Below are positions 1 through 9,717 of a stretch of DNA of 43,256 nt, piece by piece. The notes under the pieces were generated by a model that was not told the origin of the DNA, searched no databases, and saw nothing but the letters and a program-made list of their open reading frames with translations. Within the stretch, counting starts at the first letter, position 1, and each line of letters begins with the position of its first letter. The position numbers and the translations under genes are program-made. This DNA comes from Bacteroidota bacterium (GTDB taxonomy: Bacteria; Bacteroidota; Bacteroidia; Cytophagales; Cyclobacteriaceae): positions 1-43,256 of the forward strand of contig JAJRQT010000176.1 of assembly GCA_024280115.1 (NCBI GenBank), written 5' to 3'.

Positions 1-1334
1 ACGCACAATGTGCTGGGAGATAAAGCATTAACAGAAATGTCAAATGGAATACATCCAACATTTATATAAACAAATGCTGTATCACATTTTGCATAACATT
101 TTGTGGAGTTTACATCACACGTTACATAACCAATTGTATCTAATCCTACATAATTAGTATTTGGCGTATATCTCATAAAGTTGATGTCCAGACTATCAAA
201 AATAGTTGCCGAACCATATCTTGCCGGATCAATGATTATTGGAACGTGAAGTTGGTCACCATCAGGATCATTGTCATTGGATTCTACATCAATTATCGCG
301 GTGGTATTCATAGGTATCGATGCATAATCATCCTGTGCAAAAGGTTTCAGGTTTTCACCCAATAGACAAATAGTTTGCTCGTTTATGGCTCCGCCAGTTG
401 ATCCTGTAAATCCAAATCGCATCACAGGATCTCCGCCAAATACATTATTGATCATGTCATCAGTATGGGTCATGATCATTTTCAGTCCATCAGTATTTGT
501 TGTACCATTATAGACGTCAGCCCACAGTTGCAGATTTTGAGTGCCGTCAGGATTTACATCCCATCGTATTTGAAAAAGATAACACCTATCGTCCTCTATA
601 TTATGGAAAACACTACCATCTGGATTATTCCCAGTTCCAAATGCATATCCTGGCTTTAGAGGAAGTGTCCTCCCTGTATTACCCTGTGCATCAGTTATTA
701 TTTGTTGACCACCATAAAGATCACCATTATAAATAACAGCAGTGTGATCCCATCCATAATATGGACTAATAACCTGGTTAACTCCATTTGCATCAGTGCC
801 TGCATTTCCATCTGGGACATCTCTGTTGTTCCATGTGTCTAGCTCCACTGCTACGGAAGTTTGGATTTTATGATTTTCTCTGTAATTAGCATAGGGCCCC
901 GGAATATCATTATCATCAACTCGACTTTCGTGTAACGCAAATCCTAAACCACCACCATCATCACCTGTTGCTGCGCCTAAATCCCAAGTTCTTCTACGAC
1001 CATCGGTATCAATAATTACCTGTTGGCTGGTATCTGTAATTGTATCTCTTGGATCCTGATGCATTACAAACGCTAATCCGTCTGCGCCATTTCCATCCCG
1101 ATCTCCCATATAGACGACAAAATTAAATAGTGTATCACTGGAGAAATCGACTTTATCAGCCCACCAGACAGCGCCAAATTGGTTATTAGCTTCCCAGGTG
1201 ACAGTAAAGCATCTTTCTGAGCGTTTTACGGCATCATACTTTGGAATAAATGGGTTTTGAGCAATTGATTGTTCAATTGCTAAAATACTTATTGTGACTA
1301 TTGAAAAAATGAATACTAATTTTTTGTAATTCAT
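1..1334 (-). CDS. Secreted L-type lectin-like protein, C-terminus off window
   Basis: Partial gene whose 3' end lies beyond position 1; I translated it by hand from the ATG at 1334. The N-terminus is a signal peptide (hydrophobic run ending IEQSIAQ). Residues about 27-330 look like a bacterial L-type (legume-like) lectin fold: it opens with CFTVTWEANNQFGAVWW and contains DGLAFVMHQD and VAVELDTWNN, the Asp/Asn/aromatic motifs typical of the sugar-binding sheet. Next comes a cadherin/VCBS-like repeat start (DDYASIPMNTTAIIDVESND, then DPDGDQL). Such proteins are large adhesins or carbohydrate-binding surface proteins, often exported by T9SS; the sorting domain would be in the missing part. It is transcribed in the same direction as the T9SS genes upstream, but after a 464-base gap, so it probably has its own promoter. 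Confidence 0.8.
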   Translation of the reverse strand, partial: MNYKKLVFIFSIVTISILAIEQSIAQNPFIPKYDAVKRSERCFTVTWEANNQFGAVWWADKVDFSSDTLFNFVVYMGDRDGNGADGLAFVMHQDPRDTITDTSQQVIIDTDGRRRTWDLGAATGDDGGGLGFALHESRVDDNDIPGPYANYRENHKIQTSVAVELDTWNNRDVPDGNAGTDANGVNQVISPYYGWDHTAVIYNGDLYGGQQIITDAQGNTGRTLPLKPGYAFGTGNNPDGSVFHNIEDDRCYLFQIRWDVNPDGTQNLQLWADVYNGTTNTDGLKMIMTHTDDMINNVFGGDPVMRFGFTGSTGGAINEQTICLLGENLKPFAQDDYASIPMNTTAIIDVESNDNDPDGDQLHVPIIIDPARYGSATIFDSLDINFMRYTPNTNYVGLDTIGYVTCDVNSTKCYAKCDTAFVYINVGCIPFDISVNALSPSTLC

Positions 1335-1798
1335 TTGTTTGAATTTCTCTGTTTTAAAAAATGAATTTGATGCAATAAAAATTCTAGGTTGGCCGCATGA
1401 TTAAATATTAATATAATACAATAAAATATATAAATAATTATATTAGATTAATGCAAATCCATAAATTGTAACCATTGGGATTACATTCATTTTGATCTAT
1501 ACTTCTAATAAAATCATGTATGATATTCATTGAGTTTTTCATCATTATTATCAAACAATATCTACTATGTAAGGATATTAAATATTCGGTTTTAGTAACC
1601 AAAAAATTGGTTTCTATAAATGATCAAATCTTACACTAGTGATCCCTGAGTAAAGTTTACCCAAATGGTAAAAAGCTAAACAGTGCGATTTGGAGTTTTG
1701 TGAACTGTAATAAGAGTTGTTTTCTTGATATCACAATGAAATTGATATTGCCTGAATAGGTTAGTAGATTCGATGTGCTAAATCCCTCAATTCTGATA
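1335..1798. other. Intergenic region without a recognisable gene
   Basis: Very AT-rich stretch between the lectin gene start and the end of the 1064-residue protein, both on the minus strand. It should hold the lectin promoter and the end of the upstream transcript. I see no convincing hairpin followed by a T-run and no ORF with protein-like composition. Confidence 0.5.
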
Positions 1799-4700
1799 TT
1801 ATCTAAGAATGGTGATATTTCCAGTATGTACTTCGCTCGGGCCACAATTCAAAATATAATAATAAGCGCCCTCTGGTAATTCTTTTCCGTTATATAACGC
1901 GTCCCAGTCATTATTATATGAATTGGATTCATATACATTTTGTCCCCGTCTGTTAAAAATTCGAATGGGACAGGATTCATAAACATCAATATTATTTATG
2001 ATCCAAATATCATTTTTGCCATCACCATTTGGCGTGAATGCCCTGGGTGCATCTACAGGTATGGCAATTTTTTCATCAACATATACTGTGACCACATCGG
2101 AATCTTTACATCCATAGCTATTCGTACCAATTACTGTATATTCCGTAGTAATAAGAGGTGAAGCCACGGGATTTGGAATACTCGAATCGTCAAGATCCTC
2201 TGCCGGTTCCCAGTCATAAAAATCAGCACCGTCAGCTCCAAGCTGTGCTGAACTACCGCTTTCGATGCGTTGACTTCCTGAAGTTATTTCAAGTACAACG
2301 TTATCAACTACTACTGCTTCAATTTCATCACTACTGGAGCATCCGGTATTTTTCCCGGAAACCACAGAATATATGCCAGATTTTGATATTGAAATTTTGG
2401 GCGTAGTTTCACCTGTACTCCATTCAATCTGACCAGGGTTTGCAACTACTGAAAGTTCAGAAGTATTTCCCTCACATAAATCCAAAATTCCACCGGGAAC
2501 CTGCGCTCCATCAGCCATGATTTCCAAATCAAGAAATTCTGCAACTCCAACGATGTTTGTGTAAGTATCGCTGCAAGAGGTATTATTATATCCAACCTGT
2601 AGTATCACATTGAAGTCACCGGCTTTTGTATATGCGTGTTTTGGGTTTTTATCGGTTGATGTTGTACCATCTCCAAAATCCCAATTGAAAACAGGAATCT
2701 CGGTTCCATCGTAAGTAGAATTATTCTCAAACTGAATCAGTTCATTCAGACATGAACTTGTAATATCACTAAATAATGCTACTGGTTGTTTTACTTGTCT
2801 AATAGTCAATGTATTGCTTGTTTCAGTACAATTATATGAATCCCGGACCGATGCAATATATGTTCCCGATTCAGTCGAGTTATAAATATTTGCTGTGGCT
2901 CCAGCAATAACACTATTGTTTAATTTCCATTCGTAAGTTGCCTGAGAAATAAAAGGGACCGACAGTTCATTTGCTGTTCCTTCGCAGAATAAATCTCCTG
3001 CTGAAGATGATAATTCCAAAGCTGGAATGGAGTTGATTTCAACCAATTCAATTTTGGGATCCGTTTGACACCCTGCTGATTCCAATATCAGTGCATAACG
3101 TCCGCCGTCTTCAATAGTAGCATTGTTTATAGTGATTTCATTACCTGTAATAATTTCATCTTTGGGAGTTTTCCATATATAGTTTACACCTCCTACCAAT
3201 TGAGCTGTCAGTTTAAAGTTACTTCCTTCACATACCACACCCGGATTGGTTATGGCAACTGTTGGGGGCAAATTATCACCCCCATCGGTAATGTTCACAG
3301 TAGCACTTTGTGAATCACAACCATCACCAAGGGATTTAATCGTAGCGTTATAGCTTCCTGCCTGGGTGATATCTACATTAAATTTTGTAGAGATAACCTG
3401 GCCCGTTGATATATTCTTCCATGCATATTCAACTTTTAGGGCAGGAGTGGTTCTCAAAGTGACAGGTTTATTGCTGCAAATTGGAGCTGGGGGTTTAGGT
3501 AATATTTCCGAAAACACGCAGTTTTTATTGCGTAGAAAAACAATCTCTTCTCGATCTGATTCAATGTATCCAATGTCCGGTTTGCCATCACCACTAAAAT
3601 CGGAAAGATTCACATTGAATGATTTATCAGTATTTCCGATATAATAAGGGATATAAGATAAATTAGTACCTGAAGATGTGTTGATCAGGACGGTTAATTT
3701 TTCGGAGACATCTGTTGTTGCAACAATAATATCTGGGAGTCCATCTCCATTCAAATCTCCAATGTCTAGGCCCCATGGCAATCTTCCTGTTTCGATGTAC
3801 TTTGGTGTACCAAAAATGAAATTATTTTCATCACCTGAATTAACCAATACATAAATATTATTGACATAATTTGTAATAACCACATCTTTATCTCCATCGT
3901 TATCAAGATCTCCAATTTTCACATTGACAAGATTTGCTCCCGCAATCGTCTTTTTTACCGGTGCCCCCATGGAGATATTTCCGGCGTTACTTTGATTTGG
4001 GATGAGGAAAACATCTGACTTATCCGAATTGCAAATAATCTCGGGTTTGTTATCGTTATTTAAATCCGCAACATCCAAACCTACTAAAGATCCGGCGGTT
4101 GTCTGGATGGTTTGTCTGGCTTCCGTTGGGAATTCAATACCATTTGAAGTGCTTTTGTTTCCGAAAATAAACACTTTTCCAACGCCCTGATCAGTCATTA
4201 TTATGTCTGGTTTTCCATCCTTATCAAGATCATGAATTTTCAGCCTTCTTGTAGTGGAACTGCTTACGTTTTCGGAAAGTAATATGGTAATGAAAGGTTC
4301 GAATTTAATTCCCGTACTGCTTATATTTTTGAAAACATATATTCGATCGGCGTTTCCTCCTCCTTTACCAACAATAAGTTCGGGTTTTCCATCACCATCT
4401 AAATCGCCGCAGGTAATATTTCTTGCTGCCTTACCTATATTAAGGTTAACATCGTTAATTTTTTGAAATTTGATTTCTAACTGATTTGAAGCAGTAATAT
4501 TTTGATAAACAGTTATTGAAGTCGCCCTTGCATCATCTGAATTGTTGGTAGCCGCAACATCATTGAGTCCATCACCATTAAAGTCGCAATTACACAAGTC
4601 AAACAATCCAATATCTTCATTTACTCTCAATGATTCTTCAATTCTTGATTCCTCAAAGTTGTTTCCGTTGAAGGCGAGATTAAAATGATTTTTTGAGTAT

Positions 4701-4993
4701 CCTGTTAATTGAGATTTAAGATTAGTGACTGAAATACTATGATATGTTGCACCTGCAGGCGCCAGAACTTCTATTGTAAATTCAGTTGAGTTGAGAATTT
4801 GCCCTTTAGATGCGCCAAAGTGAACGCTCAGGTCACTTTTATTTTCGCTGAAGCCACTTCCGGTAATGGTGATAAAAGCTCCAAATGTCCCGGAATATTT
4901 ATCAACTTTTGCAACATTCGGAATCTGTGCATCTACCTTTAATGTACATGCCAATAATGATATAACTACGAATAATATATTGTATCTTCTCAT
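1799..4993 (-). CDS. T9SS type B sorting-domain protein with FG-GAP, Ig-like and PKD domains
   Basis: 1064-residue secreted multidomain protein. After a signal peptide (ending LKVDAQ) residues about 25-110 resemble an IPT/TIG domain (VDKYSGTFGAFITITGSGFS). Residues about 125-490 are repeated FG-GAP/VCBS units with Asp-rich calcium-loop motifs (DFNGDGLNDVA, DLDGDGKPELI, DLDKDGKPDII, DLNGDGLPDII), probably a beta-propeller. Several Ig-like domains follow, then a PKD domain (FNWDFGDGTTS...NPKHAYTKAGDF). The last about 85 residues are a CHU_C-like type B signal (AFTPNGDGKNDIWIINNI, IRIFNRRGQNVYES, LPEGAYYYIL), recognised by the T9SS. It lies 31 bases downstream of the PorP/SprF gene; type B substrates commonly sit beside their own PorP/SprF partner, so the two are probably one operon. 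Exact ligand unknown. Confidence 0.9.
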   Translation of the reverse strand: MRRYNILFVVISLLACTLKVDAQIPNVAKVDKYSGTFGAFITITGSGFSENKSDLSVHFGASKGQILNSTEFTIEVLAPAGATYHSISVTNLKSQLTGYSKNHFNLAFNGNNFEESRIEESLRVNEDIGLFDLCNCDFNGDGLNDVAATNNSDDARATSITVYQNITASNQLEIKFQKINDVNLNIGKAARNITCGDLDGDGKPELIVGKGGGNADRIYVFKNISSTGIKFEPFITILLSENVSSSTTRRLKIHDLDKDGKPDIIMTDQGVGKVFIFGNKSTSNGIEFPTEARQTIQTTAGSLVGLDVADLNNDNKPEIICNSDKSDVFLIPNQSNAGNISMGAPVKKTIAGANLVNVKIGDLDNDGDKDVVITNYVNNIYVLVNSGDENNFIFGTPKYIETGRLPWGLDIGDLNGDGLPDIIVATTDVSEKLTVLINTSSGTNLSYIPYYIGNTDKSFNVNLSDFSGDGKPDIGYIESDREEIVFLRNKNCVFSEILPKPPAPICSNKPVTLRTTPALKVEYAWKNISTGQVISTKFNVDITQAGSYNATIKSLGDGCDSQSATVNITDGGDNLPPTVAITNPGVVCEGSNFKLTAQLVGGVNYIWKTPKDEIITGNEITINNATIEDGGRYALILESAGCQTDPKIELVEINSIPALELSSSAGDLFCEGTANELSVPFISQATYEWKLNNSVIAGATANIYNSTESGTYIASVRDSYNCTETSNTLTIRQVKQPVALFSDITSSCLNELIQFENNSTYDGTEIPVFNWDFGDGTTSTDKNPKHAYTKAGDFNVILQVGYNNTSCSDTYTNIVGVAEFLDLEIMADGAQVPGGILDLCEGNTSELSVVANPGQIEWSTGETTPKISISKSGIYSVVSGKNTGCSSSDEIEAVVVDNVVLEITSGSQRIESGSSAQLGADGADFYDWEPAEDLDDSSIPNPVASPLITTEYTVIGTNSYGCKDSDVVTVYVDEKIAIPVDAPRAFTPNGDGKNDIWIINNIDVYESCPIRIFNRRGQNVYESNSYNNDWDALYNGKELPEGAYYYILNCGPSEVHTGNITILR

Positions 4994-5024
4994 ATTCAGA
5001 TATTAAAAAGTTGCAAATTCATTT

Positions 5025-6728
5025 TTACTGAACCTGTAATACCCAATTTTCTCTAAATTTTGCACCAATAGCATTAAACCGTTCACTCGTATCTTTCGTT
5101 TCCTGCAGATCATCATTTTCAAAAATATAGACATAGTATATTTTAGTTTGAGAGATGTATCCGAATTTAGTATAGAACCCTTTAATAAATAATTGATCTG
5201 AATGTTCTTCTGCTTCCCTATAATTGCTAAAAGTTCCAACAACAACATAATTACCTTTTTCAAGTTCAAGGAGATGATCACCTTTGATCACCGTTTTTGG
5301 TCCTATATATATTCCTTCATCATCCAAAGTTGGTTCTATGTATTCCTCTGGAGCTTCTTCAACTTCAGCGATGATTTTGTCAGCGATCTGATCTAAATCG
5401 GGATCCTCAGTTTCTATTAATTCCCCGTTCTCATCAAAAGTAAACTCTTCTACAGCTTCTTCTTCCATCTGACGGATAAGTGCATCTTCCTCATCAATTT
5501 TTTCCGGTTCGGGAATTACTACGGGTGCTACAACTACTTTTGCCTCTGGTTCAGGAGTCACTTCGTCATCAAATTGAATATTGTATATATCCACTGTATC
5601 TTCTTCAACAGGAGATTCCTGCTCGGTAAAACTAATTGTGTCAACCGGTTCGGCCTGCTCATTTTCCATCTCGTCTAATAAATCCTGTAGCGCGTCTTCT
5701 TCATTGTAAGCCTCAGTTTCAACTGGAGGAGGAACGAAAGGATCATTTTCTACCTGGTAAATATTCTGTTCCTTTTGGGATGGCAGTTGTCCCATAGATC
5801 TGAGCATATCCCGTCTTTTTTGTATCAGGTTTACTTTTCCTTTCTTTTTCTTCTTGCCAAGAATTAAAGCAAGTTGTATATCATGGGTGCCATTGTTAAA
5901 TGTAGCAGGTGCCACATTGAAAAATTCGTAAGCATATCCAAATTTCAAATTATCTTTGATATTTAATCCAATCATTCCGCTTGTGCCATAATCCTGCCTG
6001 TATGAAGCTCCGATCCAAAAAACGTCCATTAGATGTATCAATCCAATTGCCTCAAATTGTCCTGGAAGATCTTTAGTATAGTAATAGATCATAAACGGTT
6101 CGATGGCAAATCTCTCTTCAGATATTTCCCATTTGTAGCTTGTCATGAAGATAGCATCGTTTAGCGGACTTATTTCGCTGGGTGCAAATTCTGAGTTACT
6201 CAAAGTTTTAGTTCTAAAAATCTTTGGCAGTGATAGCCCGAGATTAAAGCCGTGGTTGTAGTAATTTAATCCTGCGTTCCCGTCAAGGAATACATTATTA
6301 TCCAGCGCGTCAATAAATGCCGGATCATCAGGATCTATAGCATCAAGGTCAATGCTATTGAATCCGACTCCTCCTGATAAGGCAAAACTCAAATAGTGAA
6401 ATTCATCAAAACTTGCACGATAACCGACTGTAAAAAGTGCGCGGGAGGTGTTTAGAATGCCTCGTTCATCATTCATTATGTGAACGCCAAAATTCACCTT
6501 TTCATTAAATATTGTGTGAAAATTGAATCCTGAAGTTACGGGAGCGCCTTCAATGCCGGTCCATTGTTGCCGTCTATATACGTACAGTGCAGGCCTGTCT
6601 TCAAAACCTGCATAGGCGGGATTATAGTAATATGGATTCACAAAAATCTGACTATTTAATGGCAGATCCTGTGCGAATACAGTCTGAAAGCAGAACAGAA
6701 ATATTGCTATTTGAAAAAATAACTTCAT
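5025..6728 (-). CDS. PorP/SprF-family T9SS membrane protein with acidic linker and SPOR-like tail
   Basis: 567 residues. Signal peptide (ending FCFQTVFAQ), then residues about 20-295 form a PorP/SprF beta-barrel-like domain with the family hallmarks near the N-terminus (FVNPYYYNPAYAGFE, YRRQQWTGIEGAP). A basic patch (KKKKKGK) at about 297 ends the barrel. Residues about 320-480 are a very acidic, Glu/Asp/Pro-rich linker. Residues about 485-567 look like a SPOR-type domain (GNYVVVGTFSNYREAEEHSD, KIYYVYIFE), a fold that binds peptidoglycan. Ordinary PorP/SprF proteins are about 300-350 residues, so this is an extended form. PorP-type proteins help secrete or anchor a cognate CHU_C substrate, here probably the 1064-residue protein just downstream. 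Confidence 0.85.
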   Translation of the reverse strand: MKLFFQIAIFLFCFQTVFAQDLPLNSQIFVNPYYYNPAYAGFEDRPALYVYRRQQWTGIEGAPVTSGFNFHTIFNEKVNFGVHIMNDERGILNTSRALFTVGYRASFDEFHYLSFALSGGVGFNSIDLDAIDPDDPAFIDALDNNVFLDGNAGLNYYNHGFNLGLSLPKIFRTKTLSNSEFAPSEISPLNDAIFMTSYKWEISEERFAIEPFMIYYYTKDLPGQFEAIGLIHLMDVFWIGASYRQDYGTSGMIGLNIKDNLKFGYAYEFFNVAPATFNNGTHDIQLALILGKKKKKGKVNLIQKRRDMLRSMGQLPSQKEQNIYQVENDPFVPPPVETEAYNEEDALQDLLDEMENEQAEPVDTISFTEQESPVEEDTVDIYNIQFDDEVTPEPEAKVVVAPVVIPEPEKIDEEDALIRQMEEEAVEEFTFDENGELIETEDPDLDQIADKIIAEVEEAPEEYIEPTLDDEGIYIGPKTVIKGDHLLELEKGNYVVVGTFSNYREAEEHSDQLFIKGFYTKFGYISQTKIYYVYIFENDDLQETKDTSERFNAIGAKFRENWVLQVQ

Positions 6729-7297
6729 AAATTATTTCCAATATTAAATATTAATTGATTTCAAAATTGCGCGAATTATAGTGAAATAATGCTCATGTTT
6801 TAAGTGATGTGTTATGTCTATAGCCTAAAATGAATAATAAGGGTTTGAATAAAGGAACAAGGGAATTTGGATGATATCTTTCCCTTTCTTCACAACGTTT
6901 CATTTATGCGTATTCCGTGCTTTATCAATTGATTTCGCCATCTATTCGTATGTATTAGTGATTTTTTATAACCTGATTATCTGTGTTTTATGTAGCTATG
7001 CATTAATTCATACTATAGGTATTAAAGCAATCAAAAACATGAATATATTTATAAATAATATAATTATACTCATTATGTCCAATGGTGAGATTTAATGATT
7101 TCTTTGGAATCGTTTAACTTTAATATAAAAGTTACCTATGTCTTAGTTGCCTTCTATTAACAGGTGTAATAAAAGCATAATAGATGATCATTTATTTACT
7201 TTGATTATTGAAAAAAGTTGAAATAGAGACCCTTCATTTATTATTTAGAATGAAAATATTTATTTCAATATCATTACTTGTCAACAGGGGAATTTAA
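6729..7297. other. Divergent intergenic region, no supported gene
   Basis: Lies between the leftward porP-like gene and the rightward beta-barrel gene, so it should carry promoters in both directions. A 74-codon hydrophobic frame at 6871-7095 exists but has low-complexity Ile/Phe composition typical of AT-rich spacer. I do not support it as a gene. Confidence 0.5.
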
Positions 7298-8074
7298 ATG
7301 GAGACTAATAAGAAAATCGTATTTTTTATTGTGTTCCTTTTCTTTACAGGGAGCTATTTAGGAGGACATGCTCAGACATACTTTGGGATTAAGGCTGGGG
7401 TTAATGCTACCAAAGTCTCTTTTGATAGCGAAGTTTACAAGAGGTTTTATGACTCAAAATTTAAACCAGGTTACACGGCAGGTGCAATTTTCCTAATTGA
7501 GAATAAAGAAAAATATGGGCTGTATGCAGAATTTCTATATTCTGTGAAAAATAAAAGTGTTGTAAGCAATGCCAATGATTATGAAACAAATATAGCTTCA
7601 TATCACTTTCTTGATTTTCCTGTGATGTTCAGAATGAAATTCAAGAAACCAAAATACAACTGGTTTTTACAGGCCGGTCCTGAAATCAGCTATTGGTTGA
7701 GTGGAAGCGGAAAGTTTGATGTTTATGAAGCGGATAGAGATGAACTTTCCTCTTATGAATATAAGATTAATTTTGGTGAGCCAAAAAACACAACGGATTA
7801 CATGAATGTTGAAGATGCAAATCGTTTACAAGTAGGGCTGGCCTTTGGAGGAGGAATGACATGGAAACTTAAGAATGCGAATTTCCTTTCACTTGATATG
7901 AGGTATTCCATTGGCCATACATTTATGGGAGGGTATGAAAGTGGAAGCATTCCAAACATTGGTCTTGTTGATAATTTTGAATATACAAATAATGTCTTAT
8001 CAGTATCTGCTGTTTACTACTTTGATATCCTTGAGAAAATGAAGCTTAGTAAGAATAAGTACAAGAAAAGATAA
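7298..8074 (+). CDS. Outer-membrane beta-barrel protein (PorT/OMP_b-brl_2-like)
   Basis: 258 residues with a signal peptide ending GGHAQ, followed directly by YFGIKAGVNATKVSF, the typical first strand of the small Bacteroidota outer-membrane beta-barrel family (PorT-like). Alternating hydrophobic/polar strands run to the C-terminus: LYAEFLYSVKNKS, YHFLDFPVMFRMKF and LSVSAVYYFDI at the end. The motif FLDFPVMFR is characteristic of this family. Function is usually unknown; members are 8-stranded barrels in the outer membrane. It stands alone, with 204 bases to the next gene. The start at 7298 follows ACAGGGGAATTTAA, a weak purine-rich site. Confidence 0.8.
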   Translation: METNKKIVFFIVFLFFTGSYLGGHAQTYFGIKAGVNATKVSFDSEVYKRFYDSKFKPGYTAGAIFLIENKEKYGLYAEFLYSVKNKSVVSNANDYETNIASYHFLDFPVMFRMKFKKPKYNWFLQAGPEISYWLSGSGKFDVYEADRDELSSYEYKINFGEPKNTTDYMNVEDANRLQVGLAFGGGMTWKLKNANFLSLDMRYSIGHTFMGGYESGSIPNIGLVDNFEYTNNVLSVSAVYYFDILEKMKLSKNKYKKR

Positions 8075-8278
8075 GTATTCAGATCATTCTGAAAGCAGCC
8101 TAATCTCAAAACTCAACAAACTATGCAAAGTCGCCTTCAGGGGATTTAGGGGTATTATACTTTTCGTATTGGACTCATAATTATAATTTTTCATATTCAT
8201 TGTTTTATTAGCTTTGTCATTGCGAATAAATCAAGAATAAAATTTGTCTGTAGCTAAAAGAGATATTGCTATTAGGAA

Positions 8279-9106
8279 ATGAAAAATTTAAGTAATTCCA
8301 TTTCAATAATTGGTTGTGGTTGGCTGGGGTTTCCTTTGGCAAAGGAATTGGCAAAGGAGCATTGGCAAGTAAAAGGATCTACAACCAGCGAGTTTAAGTT
8401 GGAAACCCTGAAATTGGCCGAAATTGAACCATTTTCCATAATGTTTCCTACTGAAAATAGTATTGATCCTGATATATTTAAAACTAAGATCCTCTTGATA
8501 AATATCCCTCCGGATCGCAAAAATCCTGATGTGATAAACAGCTATGAAGAGATAATAAATCAACTGTTACAGAATGCCAATAACGAGGGCAAATCCATTG
8601 AGAAGGTTATTTTCATAAGCTCAACTTCTGTGTATGAGAAAGCTCCCGGCATTTATGAAGAAAGCTGCAATATCCATCCGGATGATGAAATAGGGAGAGC
8701 AATTGTGGCCGCAGAGAAAATGATCATTAACAGTGGAATGCCTTATTTAATATTGAGATTTGGTGGATTGGCTGGACCGGGAAGGCATCCTGGTAAATTT
8801 TTAAAAGGGAGGAAAGAAATTAAATATGGAGATCAATCGATCAATTATTTACATTTAGATGATGCCATCGGGGTGATAAAGTATTTTGCATCTCATGAAA
8901 TAAGCAATGAAATATTCAATGTGGTTGCTCCGCATCACCCGACAAAAAAAGATTTTTATGAGAAGATGGCTAAATCGATTGGATTAGAACCTCCCATTTT
9001 TTCTGAGTTGGCTTCTTCTGCTAAAAGAATAATATCTGTCGAAAAATTATTGAATAAAACAGATTATAAATATAAATATCCCGATCCAATGACCTTTGAA
9101 TTTTAG
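8279..9106 (+). CDS. NAD(P)-dependent SDR-family epimerase/dehydratase (YeeZ-like)
   Basis: 275 residues, extended-SDR fold. The N-terminal Rossmann motif is SIIGCGWLGFPLAKELAKE (residues about 8-26), a GxGWLGxPLA variant of the glycine-rich NAD(P) loop seen in the YeeZ subgroup. The central FISSTSVYEKAPGIYEE gives the conserved serine/threonine region and the YxxxPG stretch, and LILRFGGLAGPGRHP and INYLHLDDAIGVI match the conserved RxxxxYGPGR-like and HxDD segments of extended SDRs. The usual catalytic YxxxK is not obvious in canonical form, as in other YeeZ-type proteins, so the substrate and reaction cannot be named. Cytosolic. An 83-base spacer separates it from the following hypothetical gene, which may be co-transcribed. 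Confidence 0.85.
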   Translation: MKNLSNSISIIGCGWLGFPLAKELAKEHWQVKGSTTSEFKLETLKLAEIEPFSIMFPTENSIDPDIFKTKILLINIPPDRKNPDVINSYEEIINQLLQNANNEGKSIEKVIFISSTSVYEKAPGIYEESCNIHPDDEIGRAIVAAEKMIINSGMPYLILRFGGLAGPGRHPGKFLKGRKEIKYGDQSINYLHLDDAIGVIKYFASHEISNEIFNVVAPHHPTKKDFYEKMAKSIGLEPPIFSELASSAKRIISVEKLLNKTDYKYKYPDPMTFEF

Positions 9107-9189
9107 AAGATCATAAAAATCTTTGATTTATTCTTCTTATCGGGAGTGGTTATAATTGCCCCTAAATAGCCTAAGCGAATAAAATACTC

Positions 9190-9672
9190 ATGAAAATAGC
9201 ATCTCTTGCAGACATAAAAAGAGCTTTGAAAGAAAGGTCACCAGATGACCTACTGGAAATTTGTTTAAAACTCGGCAGATTTAAAAAAGACAATAAAGAA
9301 CTGTTGAATTATTTATTGTTTGAAGCTTATGATGAAGAAAGCTTTAAAAATGCCATTAAAGAAGAAATTGAATTTGGATTTTCAGAGTTGAATAAAAGCA
9401 ATATGTATTTTGCAAAGAAAGGTATAAGAAGAATATTGAAGCTGGTCAACCGGCAAATAAAGTATTCCGGATTGAAACAAACAGAAGTTGAGTTGCTTAT
9501 ATTTTTCTGCCAGGAAATGAGAAAAACAGAAATTTCATTTAATAAAAGTAAAGTGCTCATGAATTTGTATGATCGCCAGATACAAAACATCCACAAAGCC
9601 ATGGCTACCCTGGATGAAGATTTGCAATTTGACTATAAATCTGATCTGGAGGAGATACTCGCACCTTTATAA
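9190..9672 (+). CDS. Conserved-looking hypothetical helical protein
   Basis: 160 residues, predicted almost entirely alpha-helical, charged and without signal peptide or membrane segment, so probably cytosolic. The N-terminal SLADIKRALKERSPDDLLEI and the middle motif AKKGIRRILKLVNRQIKYSG look like a helical-repeat scaffold; I recall Bacteroidota proteins of similar layout (DUF6155-like) but cannot confirm the family. It follows the SDR gene by 83 bases in the same direction and converges with the ABC-F gene. No catalytic motif visible; function unknown. Confidence 0.75.
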   Translation: MKIASLADIKRALKERSPDDLLEICLKLGRFKKDNKELLNYLLFEAYDEESFKNAIKEEIEFGFSELNKSNMYFAKKGIRRILKLVNRQIKYSGLKQTEVELLIFFCQEMRKTEISFNKSKVLMNLYDRQIQNIHKAMATLDEDLQFDYKSDLEEILAPL

Positions 9673-9717
9673 AAGATGATTATTTCTCTGAATAAAGCCC
9701 CCTTTAACTCGATAAGA

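Noticed and set aside
91..110. CATAACA match to the proposed regulatory motif
   Set aside because: Inside the lectin coding region; shows that short pieces of the motif occur by chance in AT-rich DNA.
6871..7095. 74-codon hydrophobic ORF
   Set aside because: Low-complexity Ile/Phe/Leu composition in AT-rich divergent spacer, no start signal and no homology pattern.
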